Positions 50,305 to 61,623 of a DNA stretch of 64,000 bases are shown one piece after another. The first letter of the stretch is position 1, and every line of letters begins with the position of its first letter. Made by a program: the position numbers and the translations under genes. The DNA lies in contig JAHRBC010000007.1 in the NCBI GenBank assembly GCA_022702545.1, positions 3,162,001 to 3,226,000 on the forward strand. Direction: 5' to 3'. The notes under the pieces are model-generated. The model was not told the DNA's origin. It did not search any database and saw only the letters and a list, made by a program, of their open reading frames with translations. Source of the stretch: Phycomyces nitens. Lineage: Eukaryota; Mucoromycota; Mucoromycetes; Mucorales; Phycomycetaceae.

Positions 50305-51894
50305 ATGTTGGCTTCCGAACTGCCATTCGAAGTCATTTCTCAAGTTGCAAACGTACTCACAAACCATGATAAACTCCGTTGCTCCTATGTCTGTAAATCA
50401 TGGAGAGTGCCCTTTCAGGAATCCTTGTGGCGACACTTGAAGATAAATTCCCAAGAAAGACTATACAAAATATGTAGTCTCTTGAATACTGACAATAGTA
50501 TCTTCCAAGAAAACTGCTACCGTATTCAAAAGCTGAATCTGGGCGACTATATACACATTAGTGACGATGATCTCTATACTCTCCAAAAACACCTGCCAAA
50601 TCTATCCTGTCTGTGCACCGGAACTGACTGTCTAGACATATCTAGCTTTGGAATCCTATCTGATTGGAGTCTCTGGAGCTCATTGAGAGACTTGGAGGTC
50701 GATTTGGTTCACCTGAAGCTTGTCGAGCCAGAAAGGACGTTTCTCAACATATTCTCTGGCCTACCTCGCCTGACACGACTAGGAATCTACGATCATTTGT
50801 ACAACAAGGCCCTGTCTTTTAGTCTGCGAGACATTGAAGAGCTACACGAATGTTTGCCCTGTCTAAGACATTTTTCAATCTATATGAAGCCTGCCGTTCT
50901 CACTGCAGACGACCTAATGATCATACCAGACGTAATACCTGCAACCAAGTTGGCATTTCTAAGATTTAGAGTAAAGAATTGTGGACACCAATGGCTAAGC
51001 TACTTTGCTGCCAAATACCCAAATATCCGTACACTTGAAGGCCTATCGTCTGATGGCACATTAACGACCGATATCTACCAAAAGGACCTCATTTCAATGT
51101 TCATGTCCCTTTCATCTGCCTTTCAGCACCTCACAGATATCGAGATCCATATTGGTGGAGATCCAAAACAGCTTTTTATCAACATTTGGGAGCATCTTTA
51201 TCAGCTAAACGTTCCACTTGAACACATTGATTGCAAAGTAAACCAGACTATAGGCTCAACAAAGACAATCGAGGACTTTATCGAGAGATGTGTAAGCCTC
51301 TACTCCAATTCACTGAAATCTCTTGCCATCCAATCCCACGACTACTATTGCGAAGTATGGATAATTACATCGACATTGAGCAACTATCCTCTTCTAGTCG
51401 ATCTAAAGCTCGATGTCTATTACTCAAAGGTCGCATTAAACGACATTCTAAACTCATGTCCTGGACTGAAAAGATTGGTATTGTGCGCAAAGATACTCAT
51501 TGTCAGACAGGACCACCAGAACATCCTGGATACTCACAGACTACAAGAGCTCGACATCCGGTACATGTCTCTTGGCGTGTCCGTATTCCATTACATATCC
51601 ACTCGGTGCAAACATCTCACCAGTATGCGGTTGACCAACATAAACATATACGATCCAGCTGCACTATGGACAAGCGATATTCTTGTCAGCATGCCTTTTA
51701 CAGTCTTGGATGTTCTTTATATCTGCAATCTACAGATTGTCGAGTCAGACAATAACAATTACAACCTCAATGGGCCTATCCATATCATCAAGTTCATCCT
51801 TCACTCTTGGCCAAAGATATATCAGTTAACAAATGATGACAAGACTAGCATAACGATATCCATTATGGATGAACAAGATGTATATATCTTATAA
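50305..51894 (+). CDS. F-box/LRR protein A, intronless
   Basis: A single exon of 529 residues. The F-box is at the N-terminus (LPFEVISQVANVL, then SYVCKSWRVPFQESLWR), followed by Leu-rich repeat-like stretches. F-box proteins recruit substrates to SCF ubiquitin ligases through Skp1; the repeats usually bind substrate. The start used is the methionine right before ASELPFEV, matching paralogs B and E; the in-frame methionine five codons upstream (50290) is less likely. Compared with B and D it ends about 100 residues earlier and lacks their shared C-terminal module. It is first in an array of related genes, and a Nup96-like gene lies between it and the next. Substrate unknown. Confidence 0.9.
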   Translation: MLASELPFEVISQVANVLTNHDKLRCSYVCKSWRVPFQESLWRHLKINSQERLYKICSLLNTDNSIFQENCYRIQKLNLGDYIHISDDDLYTLQKHLPNLSCLCTGTDCLDISSFGILSDWSLWSSLRDLEVDLVHLKLVEPERTFLNIFSGLPRLTRLGIYDHLYNKALSFSLRDIEELHECLPCLRHFSIYMKPAVLTADDLMIIPDVIPATKLAFLRFRVKNCGHQWLSYFAAKYPNIRTLEGLSSDGTLTTDIYQKDLISMFMSLSSAFQHLTDIEIHIGGDPKQLFINIWEHLYQLNVPLEHIDCKVNQTIGSTKTIEDFIERCVSLYSNSLKSLAIQSHDYYCEVWIITSTLSNYPLLVDLKLDVYYSKVALNDILNSCPGLKRLVLCAKILIVRQDHQNILDTHRLQELDIRYMSLGVSVFHYISTRCKHLTSMRLTNINIYDPAALWTSDILVSMPFTVLDVLYICNLQIVESDNNNYNLNGPIHIIKFILHSWPKIYQLTNDDKTSITISIMDEQDVYIL

Positions 51895-52143
51895 TAATAA
51901 GAATAAGAATAAGAATAATAATAATAATAATAATGCAGTAAATCCTAGGCTTTATAGTTAATATTTCTAATATTTTAAAAATATGCCAAAATTTCATTAA
52001 TTACAGATGAGGTCATTTTAGTTCATCGAATAGGACACTTTTCACGTGATTTTGCTTTAATTTGTAGAATAAAACTCTAAATTTTACTTATTTTTATTTT
52101 ACATCTTTTATTTCTATAAAATATTATTACTCTATAATCAAAT

Positions 52144-54300
52144 ATGCTTTCAATGTATGTAAAGACAATACAAGTTTTATGTTTATATATACTAATTTGA
52201 TTTTTTGAAATATCTAATCAACAGCAAACGCCCTTTTGATGCTCCCGAAAGCACATCAAAGAAACTAGCCGTATCTCCAAAAAAGTAAGCCCAAGTCCAT
52301 CTCCAAAGCCTTATTAAATCCTTTGCCAATGTATAGCTCTCCAGACGTAAGAATACACAGTCAATCGACAAACACAATACCAACAATACCAACAACAACA
52401 ACAACAAAATTTATTTTTGTTAATGTGTCTTAGGTTGCCAGCATTTATACGTCGATTATAAACTTTACTCGCCAGCATTCCACAATAGAATCCACAAAAA
52501 ATCCTCATGCCCATCTCGACATTCCAAAACCCACCTCTCTATTGACTGACTTGATAAAAAAGTCACATTTATCCAATTCATCTCCAAACGAATACAAGGC
52601 CTTGGAATTATGCGACCTCTTGCTAAACACAGAGCCCAGTAACCTCATTGATAAATTCTACAAGTGGATGAATTCATTTTGCAGAGACGCATCAGCAGAA
52701 ATAACAGCCTTTGAATCAAAATATCCACGCGATCCATGGGCCAAGGTCATCATTGCCTTATCATCAGGAGATACCGTAAAGGCATCGAAAATGGCACAAT
52801 CCCGAGGAGACCAACATTTGGCAGTCTTGCTTGTCGGACCAGAAGACTATGACGTACGACAGGATTCCAAAGACAAGATCAAAGAGTTGGAACAAGACGG
52901 ACGGTTTGAAAAGATGAGCGTTTGTCACCAGAAAGTGTGGTACATCATGTCTGGAAAACTTGGGTATTGTAACCAGCACATTGTCGTGGTTGAACATCTA
53001 GAGTGGGAGCGTGTCTTGGGTCTCTATGTATGGAGTGGAGTACGTGCCCATCAGAGTCTGGAGCATGCAGTTCAATTGTACAATGAGGCATTGGCGGGCA
53101 TGCCTGGAACCCATTATCTGATCAGCAACAAAAAGACGGCCTCTCCACCATCCTCATGCTTGTGGGTGAGTGTCTTGCGTTTGTGGGCTTCCAAGATGCC
53201 TATGGCTGTAATGACCAAAGAGCGGGCAAGACGACGATCTGCCGATAAAAATATCCTCTCGATGAACGATTGGCCAGCCGGGCTCGTGTGGATCCTTACA
53301 CTAGTCGTCCCAGACTGGTTCTCTGAAGAAAAAGTCTATCAATTCACCGAAAGATGGTGCAATACTCTCCAAGACAACTTGCTTTCTGATCAGGCAGTAT
53401 GTGCTGCATTATATCTAAAATCGTAAGTGTTTATTCTTGGGGATTATAACCAATAATCGAGATAGCTAAAATTCCAATTTGGTTTGGCTGACAATAAGGC
53501 CATCAAACCGAGAGAAACTGGCAAGATCAATTCTGAACAAATGCAAATGGAATGATAAACACTACCTTGTCAATGAATTGTGTATTCCAATGCTATGGAT
53601 ACAAGAAGCAAAAGTAAATGATTCTTGTGCCTACAAAACTCTAGTCCATTGTATTCATTCCACCAATTTTCATAGGCCATTTATGCCCACTCGGTCAAGG
53701 ATTATGCAACCGAGGCTGACTGGTACTTTGAGGCAAATGAATTTGAAAAGGCAAAATATGCGATCCTCAACAACCTTGTCCCAACTACTCTTTTATGTGG
53801 CAAGTAGAAATGAAATCCATGTGAGAATTAGAGGTTTTAATGTTGGCTATTTTAGAATATGACGATCTTGGTATCCAATATCTCTCGAAGCTCGATCGAT
53901 TAGAAAAGGATATGGACGGCCATGTTATTCTGGATACCTATCAAGCACTGGAGAAACTGCCTCAAAGAATCACAGATGCAATTGGAGACCCAGAAGCCAC
54001 AAAGCTAGTCCGAGAAGATATCCTGAGAATGATAGACAGCCTAAAAAGACTCCAGGATCGCTATAATGCACCTAAACTAGCAGTCTTTATCAAGAGACTC
54101 TGTGGCAAACTAGTGAGACAGAGTACCAGATTCGACAATGTAAGTAATTTGATTAGTTTATCCAATTGTACTCAACCTATCTCTAGGCCTTTTTTGAGAC
54201 ACTGAGTACACAAAAAGAATCCTCGTTTGATATCAATGAATTCTCGGACAACTTTATCACTAGTTTTGTTAGCCAAGTTCAGATGCAACAAAATATCTGA
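52144..54300 (+). CDS. Stand-alone Nup96/Nup145C-type nucleoporin
   Basis: Eight exons (52144..52154, 52225..52284, 52337..52346, 52434..53422, 53499..53613, 53676..53799, 53856..54139, 54187..54300) sum to 1,707 bases, 568 residues, phases all closing. The 11- and 10-base exons are forced by the phase and by strong donors. The central part (GDTVKASKMAQSRGDQHLAVLL, then WERVLGLYVWSG) and the C-terminal LCIPMLWIQEAKAIYAHSVKDY are characteristic of the Nup96 helical domain, an alpha-solenoid of the Y complex. In most fungi Nup96 comes from a Nup98-Nup96 precursor cut by Nup98 itself. Here no GLFG repeats or autoproteolytic domain precede it. One intron (53800..53855) starts with GC. At 568 residues it is shorter than yeast Nup145C. 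Confidence 0.78.
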
Positions 54301-55377
54301 TCATCCAATAATCAATATTAACTCCACAGTGTAAATACATTATTCTATTGGGCCAATTGATTTGCAAGTAAACCCCAGATAATTATGTTTCTCATCATAT
54401 ACAATCCCAGTTCCAAGACCAAAAAAAAATATCTTTAATCAAATATGCATATTTATTGAAATATCCTTGCAAAAAATGGCATATTATATATAATGGATAA
54501 TTAATTAAATTAATTAAGACCTGCCAAGGATTAAACAAGACTATTTATATATATATATATATTGATTTTGCAGCCTCAAATGGCCTTGATATAACTGAAT
54601 TCAGGAATAATAATAATACTCTCAAATCGATTTCTATTCTATTTGCACGTGTACGACACAAAACGTGCAAAAAATGAAGAAGCCAAATGGCTTTGGTGGC
54701 CTGCTAGAAATGCACCTTAGACTGCAGAAAATGCAACTTAAAGATGATGGGCTTCTCTGTAAAGCTTATTCTTATTTTTAGCTTTTTTTTTTGGCTTTGT
54801 GGTTGCCTAGTTACCTGGTTGCCTGGTTTCCATTTGAACCATAAATTTATGCTGATCAAATGGTAGTGTGCTACTGTAGCATGAGTGCAATCTGGCTCTA
54901 GTGAATGGTCCATTCGAGGGATTCAATTGAGATCATCTTTCTGGGGCTATTCTCAAGTAAAAGTTTGTTATTTTTAACTAGATGCCAAGAATCCAATTAG
55001 CTCTATTAGATGATAAAATCCTGACTGATAAATGACAATATCGTTATTGTGATTAATAGCAGAATCAAGACACAAAAAGGTCCTTTATGGAAAAATTGCT
55101 CTATTGGGGAAGCATAAATGATTAGAGCATTTCGTACAATTATACCTTGTCATACGTCGCTACCGACAGAATGTTTATCAACAAGGAACATTTAGCCTTT
55201 GTGTTGTGTCCTGGTTTAATCTGCGTCACCGTCAGTAATATAGTTATCATTTTGGGGGTTCTCAAAAGCCAGATTAATTTATTTTTTTAAAAAAAAAGAA
55301 AGTAAAAGCCAGAGGATGACATGCAATCCAATGTATCTCCTTTCTTCCCTCTATTTATCTCTTCCTTTTGTTTCATA
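54301..55377. other. Intergenic
   Basis: AT-rich with TA blocks near 54550. Nothing gene-like. The region before 55378 ends in A-runs. Confidence 0.5.
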
Positions 55378-57276
55378 ATGCTTGCATCCGATTTGCCATT
55401 CGAAATCCTTGTTCATATTGGAAAATATCTCCGGCTCAAACACAGACTTCCCTGTATTCTTGTCTGCCAAGCATGGAAGACGCCCTTTCAGGAGTCAATG
55501 TGGAGTGAGATACGGCTGACTAGCCAGAAACAAGTAAACGATGTGTGCAACGTCTCCAGTAAAAAATACGATACGTACGAAAGATATGGGCGGCATGTAC
55601 GAGACTTGATTCTGAATGGAGAGTTCCGGATAAGCAATAAGCAACTTTATACCCTACAGCAACATTTTAAGGGTCTCAAGGGTCTCTACATGCAGAAATA
55701 CTGTCTAAGTCATGTCAGTTTTGGAAGCATTGCAGACTGGACTCTCTGGCGCACTCTTAGAGAACTGAAAATCAGGCTAGATTTAATTAGAGTGTTTGAC
55801 AATGAAAAGGAGCTCCTCAAGATCCTTTCTTGTCTGCCGCGTCTAGAGAATCTAGTAATAGATCAGGGTGAGAATCCTAGATCGCTTGTATTTACCCTCG
55901 AGCATTTTGAGCTTCTTCACAGCCATTTACCACTACTAAAGCATGCAAGCCTGGCTCTGGAACTTGACGCCATATCAAAAGAAGATCTCAGGTGCATCAG
56001 ATCCGCAACCCCAGCAAGAAACCTAGTCTCTTTTAATCTATCTTGCGACGTAAAGGACAATCGATGGCTATGCTACTTTGCCAAAAAGTATCCAAATCTA
56101 CATACCTTTAATTGGATCCTCATCAAGAACGACACTGTCCCAGAATCACCAAACGATGCCGCCTCCATCTTCACCACCCTGCCCTACGCATTTCCAAATC
56201 TAAAGACCATTCAAATGTATACAAAGGAAGACATGGACCTCCAACACTTCTTGCTCTGGAAGCTGTTTCGCAAATCCAAAGTGCCACTCACCGATCTAAA
56301 ATATACATTTTCTGCTACCCAGACATCCGCAGAGCTATTGCCTGCAATTATTTACGAATGCACCCATTCCTTCTCTCCCACTCTCACATCATTGACCATC
56401 ATAACCGCCCACCAGCCTGCATTGTCCAGAGACATATCGACCTCTTTTGACTATTGCATCAATCTGGTCAACCTGAATCTTGTCGTGGCTGATGCCCAGA
56501 TCTCGATGGACATCCTCTTGACACGGTGCCCATCTTTGATAAGGCTTAGATTGTCTGGTGTAACTCTGTCAGTTAGTCCAGAGGCCATGAAACAGCAAGT
56601 ACAACACAAGTTACAGATCCTGCAAATATCCTACAAAACAACAACCTCCAATACATTTGGCTATCTATCTATGCATTGCAGGCATCTAAGGTACATGAAC
56701 CTGACAGGCGTCTCAGTGAGTGGTACAGTTTCTCCAGATACCGGAAGTTTCTGTCTTGGCATGCCATATACACATTTTGAGATATTACACATGCACGGCG
56801 TACGATTCTTTTCCTCAAATGATGCTCATCAAGGCTCTCCGGTTAACATCCTTGTCCATTCTCAACCATCGACCGTTCCACAGAAACCCAAACCCAAACC
56901 CACAAAGCTAATCAAAACCCTCTTTTCTGGAAAACAAAAGAAACACATCATACAATCAACATGGCATCATATGTATTGTGAAGACATAAAATCTAAAGAC
57001 GATCTATATCAAATAAGAGTGCTTGATAGAAAAGAAGCCAAACACGCCAAGAATTACTTTCGGCACTTTCGACGTAATACAAGCACACCTGCCATAAAGG
57101 CTGAGAGGTCTTATCATGGTCAAGTAAAGATGTGCAACTGGAAGCACGATCTATCCCAAGGTTACGTTGATCTCATGTGCGCGCACATTGGCCAGCTATC
57201 GATTGGGTACAAGAATAGTGCTAGTAAAACGTGTTGGAAGGAGTTGACGGACAATATTGAAGTATCTGTTATTTAA
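55378..57276 (+). CDS. F-box/LRR protein B with C-terminal module
   Basis: One exon, 632 residues. The F-box (LPFEILVHIGKYL, then LVCQAWKTPFQESMW) is followed by degenerate Leu-rich repeats. A basic stretch at about 500-525 (KPKPKPTKLIKTLFSGKQKK) leads into a C-terminal module with KHAKNYFRHFRR and WKHDLSQGYVDLMCAHIGQL, which recurs in F-box protein D but not in A. The start at 55378 aligns with paralogs A and E; an in-frame methionine at 55321 would add a hydrophobic leader and is rejected. The predicted role is substrate choice for an SCF ligase. The module may bind a partner or nucleic acid, which is unproven. Confidence 0.9.
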   Translation: MLASDLPFEILVHIGKYLRLKHRLPCILVCQAWKTPFQESMWSEIRLTSQKQVNDVCNVSSKKYDTYERYGRHVRDLILNGEFRISNKQLYTLQQHFKGLKGLYMQKYCLSHVSFGSIADWTLWRTLRELKIRLDLIRVFDNEKELLKILSCLPRLENLVIDQGENPRSLVFTLEHFELLHSHLPLLKHASLALELDAISKEDLRCIRSATPARNLVSFNLSCDVKDNRWLCYFAKKYPNLHTFNWILIKNDTVPESPNDAASIFTTLPYAFPNLKTIQMYTKEDMDLQHFLLWKLFRKSKVPLTDLKYTFSATQTSAELLPAIIYECTHSFSPTLTSLTIITAHQPALSRDISTSFDYCINLVNLNLVVADAQISMDILLTRCPSLIRLRLSGVTLSVSPEAMKQQVQHKLQILQISYKTTTSNTFGYLSMHCRHLRYMNLTGVSVSGTVSPDTGSFCLGMPYTHFEILHMHGVRFFSSNDAHQGSPVNILVHSQPSTVPQKPKPKPTKLIKTLFSGKQKKHIIQSTWHHMYCEDIKSKDDLYQIRVLDRKEAKHAKNYFRHFRRNTSTPAIKAERSYHGQVKMCNWKHDLSQGYVDLMCAHIGQLSIGYKNSASKTCWKELTDNIEVSVI

Positions 57277-59679
57277 AAAAAACACACACACAAATTTGTT
57301 TCTTCAGTGACAGAGACCCCTTTATAAAAAATAAAATAAACAAATATTTATACTATGTGCATATTATACATTAAGATGATTACCATGTAGAAAAATATCT
57401 GCATCAATATTTGCAAAAGGCATAGATGAAAAACAAAAAAGACAGATAGCAACGCCATCATACTATAGAAACATTGATCATTTGATGTCTCCAGGTACTT
57501 CTTGGGACTATATACAAAGTGGCACAGAATACAAGAGGTAACAGAGGGTTTCCAAGAATGGCACACTGGGTTTAGTATAAATTGTCTCCATTTTGCATTT
57601 CCAGACCAATAAAATCGAGTGTAGAATCCACGATACAATTTCATTTGAGTTGTACAATTTATTATAAATATCAATTATAAATCCTGTATTAAAGATGTCC
57701 AAGAAAGCCATCTGGAAAACGAGTTCTTAAATGAATTTGGCTTTATCCTTTGGACCATCAATCATACCTTTTGTACAACCGTTTCAAGTAACCAAAAAAA
57801 ACATTTATAAGATCTACTTGACTACACATGCATGATTTATTGCCAAGCGAGAATTGTTTGGGTGTATATTTGTATTATAAAAAGTCAATCACAGGCAACC
57901 CGGTCAATTGGCACAATCACCATGCCAATATCCAAGGAAACCAAATTCAACCCCAATTGCAAGCCATGGCGGTTATCTTTCCAATACATCCCATGGGACA
58001 ACATTGCAATAAAAAAAAGAATAGAGAGGCTCCAAAAGATATGCAGCCCTAGTCACACTCGATACCAGCAATACCCAAAAAAAAGACGGGTGGCGGATAC
58101 GCTTACTGCCATTTGGAAATCAAAGAAAAATGGACCAGATCCAAGTTGTCTATCTCCAAAACCTCTTTCCAAATATAACCTTTATTATTATTATTATTAT
58201 TCAAAGCCATTGTGTACCATTCTATTCTAAAACGCACACCAGGATTTGAACTCTTTCTCAGATTTTGACACTTTATATAGCCTACTTGCCAACATTCTAA
58301 AGGTACAAGGACCTTTACAGGCTGCACAGCTATTTGCTACAAATATTGAGTCTATTGATAATTGTGTACTCCTGTTGCATTGCCTGCTGGTTATTGTGGT
58401 ACAATTACAAAAATAGACTCAATAATAAACTTTGTAGATTTGAATGTTGACATAAACATTTGTTGCAGTTGTAGTGAATTATACGTGAATGTTCTATATA
58501 CTTGATAAATATCATTATACTTGGCAAATTGGTACAAGACTGTATATCTAGCCATGAATTCATCTTCCTGACAAGGCTTGGAATTTTAAAAAAGGCGGTG
58601 TTCCAACAAAGATACTTTTTTCATACAAAAATACCTTGGAAATATTCAGCTGAAACGCATCTCGAGTTATTTTAATCCTAATTGCTTAAAAAAGGCATTG
58701 AATCTGTATTTTGCATTGTATGTTTTCATGCAAAAAAAAAATACTCTGAAAAGTCTTGCAATCATAAAGTAAATATATTACCCAATCTCCTTGAATATTC
58801 ATATCAATATACATTTTACAACAATACTCCTGCCTTGTCAGCTTGGAAATTTGAACCGATTGTGCGCCTAGTTCTCGATATTCTACTGAATCCTTAACCC
58901 AAATCCAAAGGTATAAAATCCTTTAAAAATTAACTGTACAGCAGCAAAGCCTAATCATAAAACAAACCTAGGCATGGTTTCCAAAAGACGTTACTGAAAT
59001 TAGTTGGGGCTTGCACTTTAATGTTCATCTTTCCATCACAGGGGTCTGGGATACACATCACTGGATAATCCAGCAATTTCTGGTCAATTCTGTAGTGGTC
59101 ATAATAACATCCATGGCAACCCAACAATACTATTATTATTATTATTGTTATTTTTTTAAAAAAAAACAGCTGCACTAAAAGGACAGCATACACCAACACT
59201 GGATAATGAGGATCCCATTCTTTACATATCACCAAGAAGAAGAAGAAAAGACATTGATAGACAACTAGAGTGATATGGCCATACGAGACAAAAATTACTA
59301 TGAATATCAAGTCAATTGGGTATTAAATAGATATAAAAGAAAGTAGAAGTTCTTGAACCGTGAAAATGTTTTAAAAGCAATTGATACCAGGATAATTTAT
59401 TTCCAAATCATATTAAATTAAAAAATTAGTATCCCTGAGATACCGTGCTAGTTTTGTCGAGAATTTTGTATAAAAGGACGTACGGTTAAAGTGATATTAT
59501 GTGGTAAGGAAGACTGTAGTTTATTGTTGGATTTGGAAATGAGTTATGTAGGTGGAGTCGACAGGATACCCACACAGAATCCCGTGATTTGCATCACATC
59601 CTCATCACAAGAAGAATAAAAGCCAAATTTATTAAAAGCCTCTGGATATTTGTCTTTGTGCTTGACGTTTATCTCCACC
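57277..59679. other. Intergenic with a possible gene relic
   Basis: Contains a 132-codon frame (57832-58230) with protein-like composition (Lys-rich middle) and a loosely helical continuation in another frame near 58240-58400. It lacks splice-consistent joins and I recognise no family. A TAT run lies near 58180. Otherwise AT-rich. Confidence 0.35.
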
Positions 59680-60471
59680 ATGCTTATATCAAACCTGCCA
59701 CTCGATATCCCTTTTTCACATTGCAAAGTTCCTTTCAAGCAAGGACAAAGTCCAGTACTCCTTAGTTAACAAAATATTATCGGTACCCTTTCAAGAATCC
59801 TTATGGGAAGAGATAAAAATATCCACCAATTTAAAATTAGATTATGTTTGCAAGCCATCTTCAACAGCCTAAAAAAAGTGTCAAAAGGAATATCCAATAC
59901 ACCCAATCATTGATCTTGGACGAAACCATTCATTTTACTGACAAGCATATTCTTATTCTCCAACAACAACAAAAATCAAATTTGAGACGCTTTTGCATTG
60001 TACACTATTTATTGAATCAAAGCAGTTTTGCAATGACAGCAGACTGGTCACTATGGGAATCTCTAAACAAACTTTGCTTCGACTTGTCACACAGGACTAT
60101 CTCGAGAGCCGAAAAAAGGGTGCTGGATATAGTGTTCTATTTACCGTTCCTGTCAATGTTGACTCTTTCACAAATATGGAACCAAAATCTACTGAGATGT
60201 ACGATAAAAGACCTTGAAATGCTACACAGTTATCTATTCCAACTAGAGTACCTATTAATTGACACAAACCATGGTCCGTTGACCATCGATGATCGAAAGA
60301 CGGTGGATATCGCGGTTCCTGTCACCCGTTTGACTTTTTTTTTTGAAATTCGATACTGGAAAAACAGTGCACAGATGGATATGCTACTTTACTGCAAAGT
60401 ATCCAAATCTACGTACACTCGAAGGATTGGTTATTGATGAAAGTGACAAGACAAAAGAATATCAGTTTTAA
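59680..60471 (+). pseudogene. F-box gene wreck (C), several frameshifts
   Basis: Starts like the intact paralogs (methionine, ISNLPLDI), then needs an early frameshift to continue as FHIAKFL and VPFQESLWEE. It changes frame again near 59870 and 60380, where a KYPNLRTLEG segment lies out of frame, and it carries in-frame stops. The longest intact frame is 59844-60437. Weak similarity continues to about 60640. At least three lesions make sequencing error an unlikely sole cause. It sits in tandem orientation between F-box genes B and D. Confidence 0.8.
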
Positions 60472-61623
60472 ATATCATCAACTAGTTTCTCAGTTCTCCT
60501 ATATTCATTTGAACACCTGTAAAGATTTCTAGCAATCATATAGTCTGAATCGGCACATTATATATTGCTATTTGGAGCCATTTTGGTCTGTCCAACAACA
60601 CCACTTGGACATGTTGGCTGCATAATTACCAGACAAGAAATTAACAATATAAATTTAGCCTGCATTTTCAAGGCATCTGTGTAACCATTTACGGACACAC
60701 TCGAGACTCTATTTTTTTCCAATTTGATGAAATTGACACACAGATTGGTATTATACCATACATGAACAAGACTCCGGCATAGGATAGTCTTTTATCCTGT
60801 GGAAATTAACAACGTCAGGAAGCAAATACGCACATACTTATTTATCCCGTTTTCAATACAAAGAGTCTGTAGAAAAGAGAATATTAAGAGGTTATGGTAA
60901 CAAATCTAGATCAAAGAAGAAATGAAGAAAAAAAAAGAAGATTTTTACCGTGGCTGTGTCATACTTAAATGTCTATGCAGCTGAATATATGATTGACAAA
61001 TGTTTTTATGTCGAGTTGTCATTTGGAGATACTTTGTACAAAAAATTGAGCTAGATCCATTTCTTTTAGTATTTCCAATTTATGAATTTTTCTACATCAA
61101 GATTTCTGAAATGTATTAAACGTACAGATCCCTTGTTCAACTGTTACTGGTACCTTGATCTCGGGGAATATTTAATAATAGCTAGGATATAATGCTTCAA
61201 CAGGGGTTGTTTTGATTATTTATTTCAGATATTGTGTATTTTCGCTTAAAAACGTGGCAGGAAAAGTATAACAGTTTTAAATAGCAGAAATAAAGAGTTT
61301 TACGTATTCCATATTGTACTTTATTGCACCCCAGATTATAAAAAAGATACTCTTTGGTCGCATTAACATTGTTTAAAATATCAACATTCATATCCATGAT
61401 CCAACTATGAATTCCCAATATTCCCAATAATAATAATTAAAGACTTGTACAATCGTACCTCAAGTATGAAATGATTTCAGGATATTCACCTAGCCACAAC
61501 CAACATTGGTTAATTCCAATTCTATTGATACACGTCTATATATATCACTTTATTTATAAAGGTAAAGAATGCAAGTGTTTTAAAGGGGTTAATTCTCTCT
61601 CTTACTCTCTATAATATATACAT
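60472..61623. other. Decayed F-box remnants and upstream region of F-box gene D
   Basis: Sequence after the wreck shows faint F-box-family similarity near 60560-60640 (a stretch like SVQQHHLDML matching the KSKVPLTDLK region of paralog B), then AT-rich spacer. A TTTTAAAGGGG element lies at 61578-61588. Confidence 0.35.

Noticed and set aside
58235..58300. tRNA-like B-box (minus strand GTTCAAATCC)
   Set aside because: No matching A-box at the right distance and no cloverleaf could be drawn; the span is too short.
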